Origin: Risungbinella massiliensis
Lineage (GTDB): Bacteria > Bacillota > Bacilli > Thermoactinomycetales > Thermoactinomycetaceae
NCBI RefSeq assembly: GCF_000942395.1
Contig: NZ_LN812102.1
Span: 1,338,816 to 1,402,815, forward strand
Reading direction: 5' to 3'
DNA: 64,000 nucleotides
Position 1 is the first letter of the stretch. Each line of letters starts with the position of its first letter. Below the pieces are notes generated by a model. That model had not been told where the DNA came from, searched no databases, and saw only the letters and a program-made list of their open reading frames with translations. Both the position numbers and the translations under genes were made by a program. This document shows positions 8,649 through 16,520 of this stretch, piece after piece.

Positions 8649-8678
8649 ATTATACGAAAACACTTCGATACTTGTCAA
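8649..8678 (-). promoter_or_regulatory. Promoter of the thrS T-box leader
   Basis: Minus-strand TTGACA (8673-8678) and TATAAT (8649-8654), both consensus, 18 bp apart, directly before the T-box leader and just after the ytxC stop region. Confidence 0.8.
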
Positions 8679-8680
8679 CG

Positions 8681-9577
8681 CTACTTGCCATCCGTTTGAG
8701 AATCCAACGTAATCCCGCAGGAGCTGCATCCCCGACAAAGTAAGATTCTGCCCTCAAAGATTTGTAATAAAGTCTTGATCACATTCTCTTCTGGATGTTT
8801 ACTGTGTAATACAACTTGTTCTGGGGCAACTGTAAGAAGGGTACTGACGATGAGATCCTCATGAGAATAATTTTGTTCTAGCACATCCTGTAAAGTACCT
8901 TCCATCTCCTTGATTTCCAAAGGAGAGCCATCATCTTTTAACAGCTCAAACTTTCGCTTTCCATTATGAATCAGATGAACAAGGGGAATCTTCGAAGTTT
9001 GGACGGAAACAAAATACTTTAGAAGTTGGATGAAATCTTTGTACTCTTTTTCTAATGTATATTCCTCCACAGCTTCTTTGATCTGCTTGGAAAGGTATTT
9101 ACGATAGGTTTGCATACGAAATCTCATAAAACCGTCTAACGCAAGTAACTTACTGTCATAAAAATATCGAGCAATCTCTCGTGACAAGTAATCTTGTTGT
9201 CTAGACATCTGAAGAGCTGTTAGCTTTTTCTCTTTGGATAAAATGTTTTCTTTGCTAATCGTCTCTATTTGAGTAATTACATCTGGCTCCCGAAAAGCAG
9301 TCTCTTTGATGATGAGTTGACGGATCAGATACAGTAGCTGATCTTGGCAAATAAAACTGGCTAGTAACTCCCCCATCACCTGACGGATCTGCTTTTCTTG
9401 GCCTCTTCTTTTGAGACGACAAGTAACTAAATAAAAGAAGCGATCTCCAACCAGTCTCTCTCCTAACGAGCTCATCACCCCGATCGATTCCAGCTCTTCC
9501 AAGAGCAGTCGAAGATGCCCAAATAACTGGGTTGCTTGAAAAGATGGGTGTTGAGGAATGGAAATGGTGTAATCCAT
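8681..9577 (-). CDS. ytxC: YtxC-like sporulation-associated protein
   Basis: 298 residues, soluble, mostly helical, with a terminal Cys-rich end (CRGCSSCGITLD). I identify it by its position between thrS and the dnaI region, as in B. subtilis, and by the YtxC-type layout: an acidic N-terminal domain, RYFYDSKLLALDGFMRFRM in the middle, and a beta-rich end. YtxC is conserved in spore formers, with no defined biochemical role. AGGAGAGG precedes the ATG. Its end carries the -35 region of the thrS promoter. Confidence 0.75.
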   Translation of the reverse strand: MDYTISIPQHPSFQATQLFGHLRLLLEELESIGVMSSLGERLVGDRFFYLVTCRLKRRGQEKQIRQVMGELLASFICQDQLLYLIRQLIIKETAFREPDVITQIETISKENILSKEKKLTALQMSRQQDYLSREIARYFYDSKLLALDGFMRFRMQTYRKYLSKQIKEAVEEYTLEKEYKDFIQLLKYFVSVQTSKIPLVHLIHNGKRKFELLKDDGSPLEIKEMEGTLQDVLEQNYSHEDLIVSTLLTVAPEQVVLHSKHPEENVIKTLLQIFEGRILLCRGCSSCGITLDSQTDGK

Positions 9578-9692
9578 CTATTCCTCTCCTTTCTTTGTCC
9601 ACAATCACTTCTCCTAGTATATGGGGGCAAAAAGTCCTGTATACGTAATTACAAAAAGAAGTAAAAAAGGACATAAGAAAGCTATCCTCATT

Positions 9693-10184
9693 TTATTTGA
9701 TCAAAAGGGGAGTTTCTGGAAAATCTCCGACCAAAATCGGAGCTAATAATTCTGCTAACTTCTCTGGATAAATACGCTCATTTGTCATACGAAGTTCCTC
9801 TATGCTCCACCAGTGGTGTGAAAGATAACCTTCTTTTTCCTCTAACGTAAATCGGTCCATCTTCACTTTCGTTTCCTTTGTTCGGGCAACAAAGTAATAT
9901 TCTACAAATCGGGTTGGCAAATCCCGAAATAAAACATCTACTTCTCGAATCCAGACTAGTGGTCCCCACTTCACGTCCGTGAATCCTGTTTCTTCCCAAA
10001 GTTCCCTTCGAGCCGCTTCTTCAAAAGTCTCTCCTCGCTCCAATCCTCCACCTGCTGTGAACCATACTGGTTCCCCAGGTAATGTGTCCTCTGTCTTTAC
10101 TAATAGTTCCTTCATTTGTAACAACAATAACTGATCTAGTTCATTAATAAGTAATATGCGGGCTGATTTTCGGACGTTTCTCAT
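9693..10184 (-). CDS. Nudix hydrolase
   Basis: 163 residues from the ATG at 10184, six bases after AGGAGAG; the frame is open to 10292 without a better site. The Nudix box is complete at residues 46-68 (G-x5-E-x7-REL-x-EE-x-G-F, seen as GLERGETFEEAARRELWEET). The catalytic glutamates are present, so it should hydrolyse a nucleoside diphosphate linked to another moiety, with Mg. The strands before and after the box and the late WW(S)IEEL helix fit small housekeeping Nudix enzymes. The substrate cannot be told. Confidence 0.9.
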   Translation of the reverse strand: MRNVRKSARILLINELDQLLLLQMKELLVKTEDTLPGEPVWFTAGGGLERGETFEEAARRELWEETGFTDVKWGPLVWIREVDVLFRDLPTRFVEYYFVARTKETKVKMDRFTLEEKEGYLSHHWWSIEELRMTNERIYPEKLAELLAPILVGDFPETPLLIK

Positions 10185-10335
10185 CACCATCTCTCCTAAC
10201 AAAAAAAGCAATGTATCTCGCACCATTGCCATACCTTTTATATTAACCCAGTGAAAATAAACGATTATAAAAAACAGGGAGAAGAAATCCATGCCCCTCC
10301 TCCCATACCAAATATTTCAAATTCTATTTGTTAGT

Positions 10336-10959
10336 TTAGTTTACAGCCATATTTTGACCAACTTGTAGATAGAGGATATATGCATAACCGACTAATGCCA
10401 ATCCAATCGCAACACGCCCAATAACAACGTCTACGATACTACCACTTTTGATTTTGACTCCCATTTGTTTCAGTCCGATCTTTTGTTTGGATGGCCAAAA
10501 CAGAGGAATTCCTTGTACCGTAAAAGCATCCATGATTAGATGTGAGACATATCCAGCTAAAATAGCATATGAAAAGGACGTTGATGCTAAATAACAGACG
10601 AAAGCCACATAAGTAATCCCGAGAAGAGAATGCGTGACGCTACGATGTGGCACATAGGCAACACAAGCCGCAAAAACACCAATCAAGGTTACCCAAGTGG
10701 GAAGCTGGTAAAAAGCAGCTAAAATGACGATCAAAACTCCCACAGCACAAAGTGCCAAGGAACGATGCTTACGATTTAATTTAGAGAAAAGAGCTTTGTT
10801 AATCAGACTACCGTCTTCATCAATATCTGGAATCATGGAAGCAATCCCTGCTACAATCACTGTACCAGTCATATTCCAAAAGTCGAGTTGTTCCCATGAG
10901 AAACCAGCAACCGCAACGCCAGTAGCAATTCCTACACGAAAATGAGTTTTCCCTTGCAT
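10336..10959 (-). CDS. YdjM-like membrane-bound metal-dependent hydrolase
   Basis: 207 residues, multi-pass. It carries the family's metal-site motifs in order: MQGKTH at the N-terminus, PDIDEDGS after TM2, HRSVTHS near the middle, and GYVSHLIMD before WP. This is the YdjM/LexA-regulated inner-membrane hydrolase family (DUF457). The length matches. Family members are thought to act on phospholipid-like substrates, but the reaction in Gram-positives is not established. AAAGG lies upstream of the ATG. It stands alone on the minus strand. Confidence 0.8.
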   Translation of the reverse strand: MQGKTHFRVGIATGVAVAGFSWEQLDFWNMTGTVIVAGIASMIPDIDEDGSLINKALFSKLNRKHRSLALCAVGVLIVILAAFYQLPTWVTLIGVFAACVAYVPHRSVTHSLLGITYVAFVCYLASTSFSYAILAGYVSHLIMDAFTVQGIPLFWPSKQKIGLKQMGVKIKSGSIVDVVIGRVAIGLALVGYAYILYLQVGQNMAVN

Positions 10960-11208
10960 AATGTACCTTTCTATTATAAGTATTTTGTCTTTTCATTATT
11001 TTAACATAGAAAAACCCTCTCTTCATTAATAGGCCAATTGCCTTAAATCAGAGTAGGGTTCATTTCATTTATATATATATTAGGCATGAACAATTTTCAC
11101 AGCCAGTTCCCAGCCTTTTAATAACTGTCATGTTTACAGTTCACATCTTAAATGAGGGAACCTCTAGTTAGCTAAATGTTCGATTTGCAACATACCCTTG
11201 CTATCTTC
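10960..11208. other. Intergenic stretch, 250 bp, AT-rich
   Basis: Contains a weak imperfect inverted repeat (AACCCT near 11012 and AGGGTT near 11055) and an alternating TA run (about 11072-11082). No ORF with a ribosome site is visible. Confidence 0.35.
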
Positions 11209-12321
11209 TTAGTTTTGCATGATAAAATCACGATCAGACTTTTCTTGACTATCAAAGACTCGTAAGATTTGATAATGTGTGTTTCGCTGTGCCGGAATTT
11301 TTCCTGCCTCTCGGATGAGCTCCAAGGAGAGGTTGATGTTGACTTTGTGAGTCGTACCAGCTGCTGAAACAACATTTTCCTCCATCATCGTACTTCCAAA
11401 ATCATTACAACCAAAATGAAGCGATTGTTTCCCTACTTCAGGTCCCATTGTTACCCATGAAGATTGGAAATTTGGAATGTTGTCTAGCATAATCCGGCTT
11501 ACTGCCACTGCTTTTAGATAATCTTCGGCTCCGAGTTTTTCCCGTGGCATATTGGTATTGTCTGGTTGAAATGTCCAAACAATAAATGCTAAAAAGCCAC
11601 CTGTTTGGTCTTGTGCTTCACGAACTCGTAAGAGGTGTAAAACCCTCTCTTCTAACGTTTCCCCAAAACCAATTACCATCGTTGCGGTAGTTGTCATGTC
11701 ATGTCTGTGAGCAGACTGCATCACATCCATCCACTCTCGCCACGAACCTTTTAATCGACTGATTTTCCGGCGGGTCCGATCATCTAAGATCTCCGCACCA
11801 CCACCTGGGATAGAATCGAGCCCTGCCTCTTTTAATTGGCGTATTACTTCTTCCAGTGGGAGTCCTGAAACCTCCATCATTTTCACAACTTCTGCTGGAG
11901 AAAAGGAATGCATATGAATCGTAGGGAAACGCTTTTTAATCTCTTTCAGTAGATTCGTATAGTACGAAAAAGGTAGATTTGGATTGGTACCACCTTGCAT
12001 CAAAATCTCTGTACCACCTACATCCAAGGTCTCCTGTATCTTTTGAAAGATGGTTTCATCGGGTAGTACATAGCCTTCATTCGACCCTGGTTGTCGATAA
12101 AAGGCACAAAAGCGGCAGTATGTATCACATACGTTGGTGTAATTGATATTTCTGCCTACTACAAAAGTGGTGATTGGCTTCGGATGTTTGGCAAGCATCA
12201 ATTGGTTGGCTACATGTCCCAACTTTTCTATTTCATTGCTCTCCCAAAGTGCTATTCCCTCTTCTAAGCCCAATCGTTCTCCTTGTAATGCTCGATCTAG
12301 AATTGCGTCTATTTTACTCAT
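11209..12321 (-). CDS. mqnC: Cyclic dehypoxanthinyl futalosine synthase (menaquinone, futalosine route)
   Basis: 370 residues from the ATG at 12321, preceded by GGAGGTG; the frame opens at 12360. The radical SAM cluster motif is NVCDTYCRFCAFYR (C-x3-C-x2-C), in the sequence context typical of MqnC (NYTNVC, GSNEGYVLP, GGTNP). It also shows IVWTFQPDNTNM and the FGCNDFGSTMMEENVV end region. MqnC converts dehypoxanthine futalosine to the spiro-cyclic intermediate using SAM and a [4Fe-4S] cluster. This indicates the futalosine route to menaquinone rather than the classical Men route of B. subtilis. No other mqn gene is in the window. Confidence 0.93.
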   Translation of the reverse strand: MSKIDAILDRALQGERLGLEEGIALWESNEIEKLGHVANQLMLAKHPKPITTFVVGRNINYTNVCDTYCRFCAFYRQPGSNEGYVLPDETIFQKIQETLDVGGTEILMQGGTNPNLPFSYYTNLLKEIKKRFPTIHMHSFSPAEVVKMMEVSGLPLEEVIRQLKEAGLDSIPGGGAEILDDRTRRKISRLKGSWREWMDVMQSAHRHDMTTTATMVIGFGETLEERVLHLLRVREAQDQTGGFLAFIVWTFQPDNTNMPREKLGAEDYLKAVAVSRIMLDNIPNFQSSWVTMGPEVGKQSLHFGCNDFGSTMMEENVVSAAGTTHKVNINLSLELIREAGKIPAQRNTHYQILRVFDSQEKSDRDFIMQN

Positions 12322-12468
12322 AAATCCACCTCCGCCCATGTTTAAGAGGATAAGAAACAAGCCAGCGATTGCGGCCTAAAATCTTCTTATTTCTTCCATG
12401 TAGACAGCTCTATTTTATCATAGTAGACCGAAATATTCTGTTCTGGGATGAAATTTGCTCTTATTGAA

Positions 12469-12497
12469 TTGACAATGATTCTCACTCTTGATACGAT
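12469..12497 (+). promoter_or_regulatory. Promoter with overlapping Fur-type box
   Basis: TTGACA (12469-12474) and TACGAT (12492-12497) are 17 bp apart. TGACAATgATTCTCA at 12470-12484 matches the 7-1-7 Fur consensus TGATAATnATTATCA at all but two positions, and it overlaps the -35 region. Iron-dependent repression of the fhuF-like gene and ABC ATPase is inferred. Confidence 0.7.
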
Positions 12498-12527
12498 CAG
12501 GGTAACGAAGTGAGATGGGGGACGGAC

Positions 12528-13325
12528 ATGTTTGCGTTAAATGATAAGGAGTTGCAGACGTTACCAGTAGGGTTAGCACCATTTCAAATACTAGAGGGAG
12601 AAGCTCCAAATACAGTTTTTTCCATGAAAGGAAAAGAGCTATTAACCTCAAACTTACATGAGTTTCTGAATATGATGGGGCCAGCGATCAACTCACCGCA
12701 CTTAAAAGTAACAGGTTCTCTTTTTCTGAAACGATACGCCCTATATATGGCTTCACTTTATGTAATGTCTTCAGAAGATTGTGTTCTTCCGATTGATTTT
12801 GGTGATTTCCAGATGTCGATTCAAGGAACACAGTTCTTGTTTCATTTTCCATCACTAGTGATCAAGCCAAGAGTGGGAAATCGAAATGAATGGCGAATGC
12901 AAGTCCTACATCACATTTTTCGCGACCATCTCACACCTTTGATCCAAAACATCGTGGAACAAACCAAAGTATTCCCCCAAACACTTTGGTCCCATGTTTC
13001 CTTCTATATTGCTTACAGTTATGAAAAATGGATCCAAGAAACAACCGACATAGTAAAGAAAAACAGGCTACTAGACGATTATCAGACATTGCGTGAACTA
13101 AAAGCAGAACTATTTGGAATGAACGAGAATCCACTTTCACAACCAATTGAGCGGTTCGAACATTCTGCGTTACAGGGAGAAACAATCCCCATTCGATCGA
13201 AATGTTGCTTCAACTTCTGTCTGTCTAGTAGAAAAGCATGTTACACCTGTCCGAAATTATCGGATGAAGAACGTATTTCGCTTTATATAGAGGATACCTA
13301 TAAATACAGGCGTTCTGATCAATAG
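12528..13325 (+). CDS. FhuF-like ferric-siderophore reductase
   Basis: About 265 residues. The C-terminus holds CCFNFCLSSRKACYTCPKLS, that is CC-x(10)-C-x2-C, the FhuF-type [2Fe-2S] cysteine signature. The N-terminal part lacks membrane helices, and the whole fits the ferric iron reductase FhuF/siderophore-iron reductase family, which reduces siderophore-bound iron after uptake. I choose the ATG at 12528 (GGGGGAC upstream); the GTG at 12510 lies too close to the likely transcription start. It sits under a Fur-type box and just before a siderophore ABC ATPase, supporting a role in iron acquisition. Confidence 0.8.
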   Translation: MFALNDKELQTLPVGLAPFQILEGEAPNTVFSMKGKELLTSNLHEFLNMMGPAINSPHLKVTGSLFLKRYALYMASLYVMSSEDCVLPIDFGDFQMSIQGTQFLFHFPSLVIKPRVGNRNEWRMQVLHHIFRDHLTPLIQNIVEQTKVFPQTLWSHVSFYIAYSYEKWIQETTDIVKKNRLLDDYQTLRELKAELFGMNENPLSQPIERFEHSALQGETIPIRSKCCFNFCLSSRKACYTCPKLSDEERISLYIEDTYKYRRSDQ

Positions 13326-13370
13326 AGTGCTGGTAGAAGAATAAATCATGTCGTCAAGAGGAGTAAAACG

Positions 13371-14186
13371 ATGCAACTGCATACTGAAGGTTTAACCATT
13401 CGTTACGCGAACCACGATGTGGTTCATAACCTACATTTAGAGGTGCCAATTGGTAAAATTACCGCATTAGTAGGCTCAAATGGATCAGGTAAGTCTACTA
13501 TTTTAAAAACAATAGCAAGGATCCTCACTCCACGAATGGGGACTGTCTATCTCGATGGTAAGTCGATTCATAACCTCCCATCCAAACAAGTAGCTCAACA
13601 GTTGGCTATCTTGCCCCAGACACCAGAAGCTCCCGAGGGGACGACAGTAGAACAATTAGTCGGCTTTGGGCGCTTTCCTTATCTCAAAGGGATCAGAGGA
13701 CTCTCCTCTAAAGATCGAGAGATCATTAACTGGGCAATCGAACGGACTGGACTCGATTCCTTCCGGAACCAACCAATTGATGAGTTATCTGGTGGACAAC
13801 GTCAACGTGCTTGGATTGCAATGGCATTGGCACAAGATACGGAGATTCTCTTGTTGGACGAGCCTACTACTTATCTCGATATGGCTCATCAACACGAAGT
13901 ACTATTGCTTCTACAAAAACTAAATGAAGAACAAGAACGTACTATCGTCATGGTTGTTCATGATCTCAATCATGCCTCCCGATTTGCCCACCATATGATC
14001 TCGATTCATAATGGTGGCATCTATAGCCAGGGCTCTCCCGATGAAGTGATGACTACTGACATGTTGCGTAATGTTTTCCGAATAGATGCAGACATCATTC
14101 AAGATCCACGCTTAAAAGTGCCGTTGTGTATTCCATATGAAGTATTAAGCAATGAACAGGAAAAAACAAAAGTTGCAGTAGGATGA
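13371..14186 (+). CDS. Iron-siderophore ABC transporter ATP-binding protein (FecE/FhuC type)
   Basis: 271 residues with a full ABC set: Walker A GSNGSGKS, Q-loop LPQTPEAPEG, signature LSGGQRQRAWIAMAL, Walker B EILLLDEPTTYLD, and switch His in VVHDLNH. The TYLD and H-Q-H-E stretch and the length are typical of FecE/FhuC/YusV ATPases. AGAGGAG lies upstream of the ATG. The cognate permeases and binding protein are not next to it, so it may be a shared ATPase (as YusV is in Bacillus) energising several siderophore permeases. It is likely co-transcribed with the FhuF-like gene and hence iron-regulated. Confidence 0.88.
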   Translation: MQLHTEGLTIRYANHDVVHNLHLEVPIGKITALVGSNGSGKSTILKTIARILTPRMGTVYLDGKSIHNLPSKQVAQQLAILPQTPEAPEGTTVEQLVGFGRFPYLKGIRGLSSKDREIINWAIERTGLDSFRNQPIDELSGGQRQRAWIAMALAQDTEILLLDEPTTYLDMAHQHEVLLLLQKLNEEQERTIVMVVHDLNHASRFAHHMISIHNGGIYSQGSPDEVMTTDMLRNVFRIDADIIQDPRLKVPLCIPYEVLSNEQEKTKVAVG

Positions 14187-14187
14187 G

Positions 14188-14232
14188 AAAAGCCTAGATG
14201 GGCTCCGTGAGAGAGTCGCCTTCTAGGCTTTT
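14188..14232 (+). terminator. Intrinsic terminator of the iron-uptake pair
   Basis: 11-bp stem (AAAAGCCTAGA / TCTAGGCTTTT) with a 23-nt loop and a T tail, at the end of the siderophore ATPase gene. Confidence 0.75.
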
Positions 14233-14326
14233 TAGTTTAATAGCGAAGGTTTATATAAGGGGCAAGTTTTCTGGGCTCTGGACAAAAAAGCAGAGAAACG
14301 TGTGAGCATCAATGGTTAAGTTCTCA

Positions 14327-14825
14327 TTATTTATCTTGAACATTCACAATAATGCTGCCAAAAAAGTCATCTTCAATATAAGCATCCAGTTTCCAAATTC
14401 CTTTAGAAGGCAAAACCAAATATCCATGAGACATAGAGTAGTCATATGGCGGTTTTATTACCTCTGGATTTGGAACACTAATAGAACTTTCAAAAGCTGT
14501 AACTGCTTTTCTTTCCTCTTTACTCGTTGCTATTATTTTGACGTGTTTATTGAATAATTGCTCCGTTTTTTCAGGTGTTACTCCCCAAAGATGAAATACT
14601 TGTTTATTATTTGTCCCTGCGATAACTGGAGCGTCAATAATAGCCAACTTACCGTTAACCCCACGTAAACTATAAGGTTCATTAGTTCCTCTAGGACCTA
14701 GTTTTGGGATTGTAAAGATAGGACTTAATTCCCGAGTTTCTTCTTTTGTATTAGTATTTGCAATCTCATTTTGAACAACCTACTATCATTAAAAGCACTG
14801 ATAATAAGATAACCACATAACGCAA
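14327..14825 (-). pseudogene. DUF4871-type lipoprotein, interrupted by a frameshift
   Basis: From a TTG at 14825 with GAGGTGGG upstream, a lipoprotein signal reads MRYVVILLSVLLMIVGCSK and then stops at TGA. One base over, the frame continues as NEIANTNTKEETRELSPIFT and runs to 14327. The end SKGIWKLDAYIEDDFFGSII resembles the C-terminal pattern of Bacillus DUF4871 lipoproteins (WKLDAY...FGS). The shift falls in the run TTCAAAATGA, where one extra A would join both parts right after the lipobox cysteine (IVGC). It is either a decayed gene, a phase-variable tract or a base-call error. Protein function is unknown. Confidence 0.7.
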
Positions 14826-14960
14826 TAATTCCCACCTCTACTTATTCTTAAGTTAAATAACATAGAGCTTAGAATTGCGTAAAGGAGATTAATAACATAC
14901 TAAATAGTAGTAGTGTTGATTTACCAAAGATTAGGAGCTGATTTTTAGCCCTGAAATGCT

Positions 14961-15120
14961 TTTGTACCGCTACAAAGCGGAGACAGACCGTGGAAGGATC
15001 ACGAGATCCAACTGTTTGAGGCATTAGCCGAGTTTTGGATCTCGCCTGGAACGGGCTGGCGGAGCGGCCTTTCTTGCTTCTTCGCAAGGTACAACCCGCA
15101 TGGAAGGCAAAAATCATGCG
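14961..15120. other. GC-rich, hairpin-rich intergenic patch
   Basis: Inside an AT-rich 400-bp gap, this patch is distinctly GC-rich and holds four separate inverted repeats: CCGCT/AGCGG (14967-14980), CGAGATCCAA/TTGGATCTCG (15002-15044, perfect 10 bp), CTTGC/GCAAG (15073-15088) and CGCATG/CATGCG (15097-15120). No ORF with a ribosome site covers it. It could be a structured RNA or a transposon end relic. Confidence 0.4.
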
Positions 15121-15255
15121 CTGGGCAACTACTGTAAAATTTTAGCTAATCGACACTACTGACTAAATAAATACTATAGTATACATTATTCAAAATAGTT
15201 TGGCATTAGTTGTTACCCAGATTGAGATATGGTTGATATTTTCTCCATATATCAA

Positions 15256-15287
15256 AAGCCCCTTTCTTCAAATGAAGAAAGGGGCTT
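15256..15287 (-). terminator. Terminator of the tRNA cluster
   Basis: 15-bp stem (AAGCCCCTTTCTTCA / TGAAGAAAGGGGCTT), 2-nt loop, followed by TTTTGAT on the minus strand, 10 bp after tRNA-Leu. Confidence 0.85.
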
Positions 15288-15297
15288 GCGCAATGTA

Positions 15298-15383
15298 TGC
15301 CGAAGGTCGGACTTGAACCGACACGATAGTCACCTATCGCAGGATTTTAAGTCCTGTGCGTCTGCCTATTCCGCCACTCCGGC
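15298..15383 (-). tRNA. tRNA-Leu (anticodon TAA)
   Basis: Minus-strand GCCGGAG...CTTCGGC acceptor arms, long class II variable arm (CGATAGGTGACTATCG), T-arm GTCGGTTCAAGTCCGAC, anticodon loop CTTAAAA giving TAA. The 3' CCA is not encoded. Confidence 0.95.
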
Positions 15384-15388
15384 AAATA

Positions 15389-15463
15389 TGGAGCGGAAGA
15401 CGGGATTCGAACCCGCGACCCTCGCCTTGGCAAGGCGATGCTCTACCCCTGAGCCACTTCCGC
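15389..15463 (-). tRNA. tRNA-Gly (anticodon GCC)
   Basis: Acceptor arms GCGGAAG/CTTCCGC, D-arm GGCTCAGGGGTAGAGC, anticodon loop TTGCCAA giving GCC, T-arm GCGGGTTCGAATCCCGT. CCA is encoded. Confidence 0.97.
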
Positions 15464-15469
15464 AATTTG

Positions 15470-15545
<76 letters not shown>

Positions 15546-15559
15546 AAGTCACAAAAAGT

Positions 15560-15588
15560 ATTATATCAGCTATAATTCGATAGCGCAA
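15560..15588 (-). promoter_or_regulatory. Promoter of the Phe-Gly-Leu tRNA cluster
   Basis: Minus-strand TTGCGC (15583-15588) and consensus TATAAT (15560-15565), 17 bp apart, 14 bp before tRNA-Phe. Confidence 0.7.
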
Positions 15589-15602
15589 TACTTTATGCAA
15601 AA

Positions 15603-16520
15603 TTAAATTCGGCGATTTGGTCCTTCCACCAAGATCGGTGTCACAAAATGGCGAATCCGCTCCATAATACGCTTAGCCTTCATCTCATCTGTGGTGTTGC
15701 GACCTTGTGCTAAATGGTCCTCTAACTCATCTAATGAGAGATTGGAAGTATACATCGTAGGCAATCCATTCGCGGCACGATAGTGTAAAATGGCACCAAT
15801 CACTTCATCACGAACCCAAGGAGTCAAATACTCTGCTCCAATATCGTCTAAAATTAAGAGGGAAACACTTTTAAAGAGAGATAGCTTCTCCCCTAAGGAA
15901 CGATCTTCAATCGAATTACGCACCTCACGAATAAAATCTGGTACATATACCATAAACGAATCGATTCCATTCTCTACTAACTTATTGGCTATCGACCCTG
16001 CTATAATACTTTTCCCTACTCCGAGTGGTCCATGCAAAAAGAGCCCTTTGGAAGGGAGTTTACCTTGACTAAACTGCTCACAAAAGTCAAAAGCAGCTGC
16101 AATAGCTTTGGCTCTTCCTTTTGTGAAGTCAATCTGATCGAGAGATGAAGAGGTGATATCCATTGGGATATGCATGCTTTTAAAAAGATCCTTCTGTTTA
16201 TTCCATTCTTCTTCTCGCAGTTTCTTTTGACAGGGGGTCATTCGAACCTCCAAATAGCCTGCGTACTCCATTAGTTTTGGAGTATGTCCTTTCATCATAT
16301 TGGGACACTTGGCAAGTCCAGGACAATGATTACACTGCTCCTGTTCCGTGACCAGATGCATCAACTGATGATAATGCCTGTCCAACTGGGAACGAGTCAC
16401 TTCTGGATGTTCTGCCAAGAAGGAACGAATCGCCGGGTATTGCAATAAAAGATTTAGTTGTTTGGAACGGTTTATTTTGGCTTTGGGATCTGGCTTGGTA
16501 AAATGTTGGATCGAGTTCAT
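15603..16520 (-). CDS. dnaI: Primosomal helicase loader DnaI
   Basis: 305 residues. The N-terminal domain carries a zinc site (CNHCPGLAKCPN and a later MTPCQKK), as in DnaI, where it binds the replicative helicase. The C-terminal AAA+ domain has Walker A GPLGVGKS (about residue 165) and Walker B SLLILDDIG. DnaI loads the hexameric helicase at oriC and at restart sites. The ATG at 16520 overlaps the dnaB stop (TGATG) with AAGGAGAG upstream; a TTG three bases earlier is also possible. This overlap implies translational coupling to dnaB. Confidence 0.95.
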   Translation of the reverse strand: MNSIQHFTKPDPKAKINRSKQLNLLLQYPAIRSFLAEHPEVTRSQLDRHYHQLMHLVTEQEQCNHCPGLAKCPNMMKGHTPKLMEYAGYLEVRMTPCQKKLREEEWNKQKDLFKSMHIPMDITSSSLDQIDFTKGRAKAIAAAFDFCEQFSQGKLPSKGLFLHGPLGVGKSIIAGSIANKLVENGIDSFMVYVPDFIREVRNSIEDRSLGEKLSLFKSVSLLILDDIGAEYLTPWVRDEVIGAILHYRAANGLPTMYTSNLSLDELEDHLAQGRNTTDEMKAKRIMERIRHFVTPILVEGPNRRI

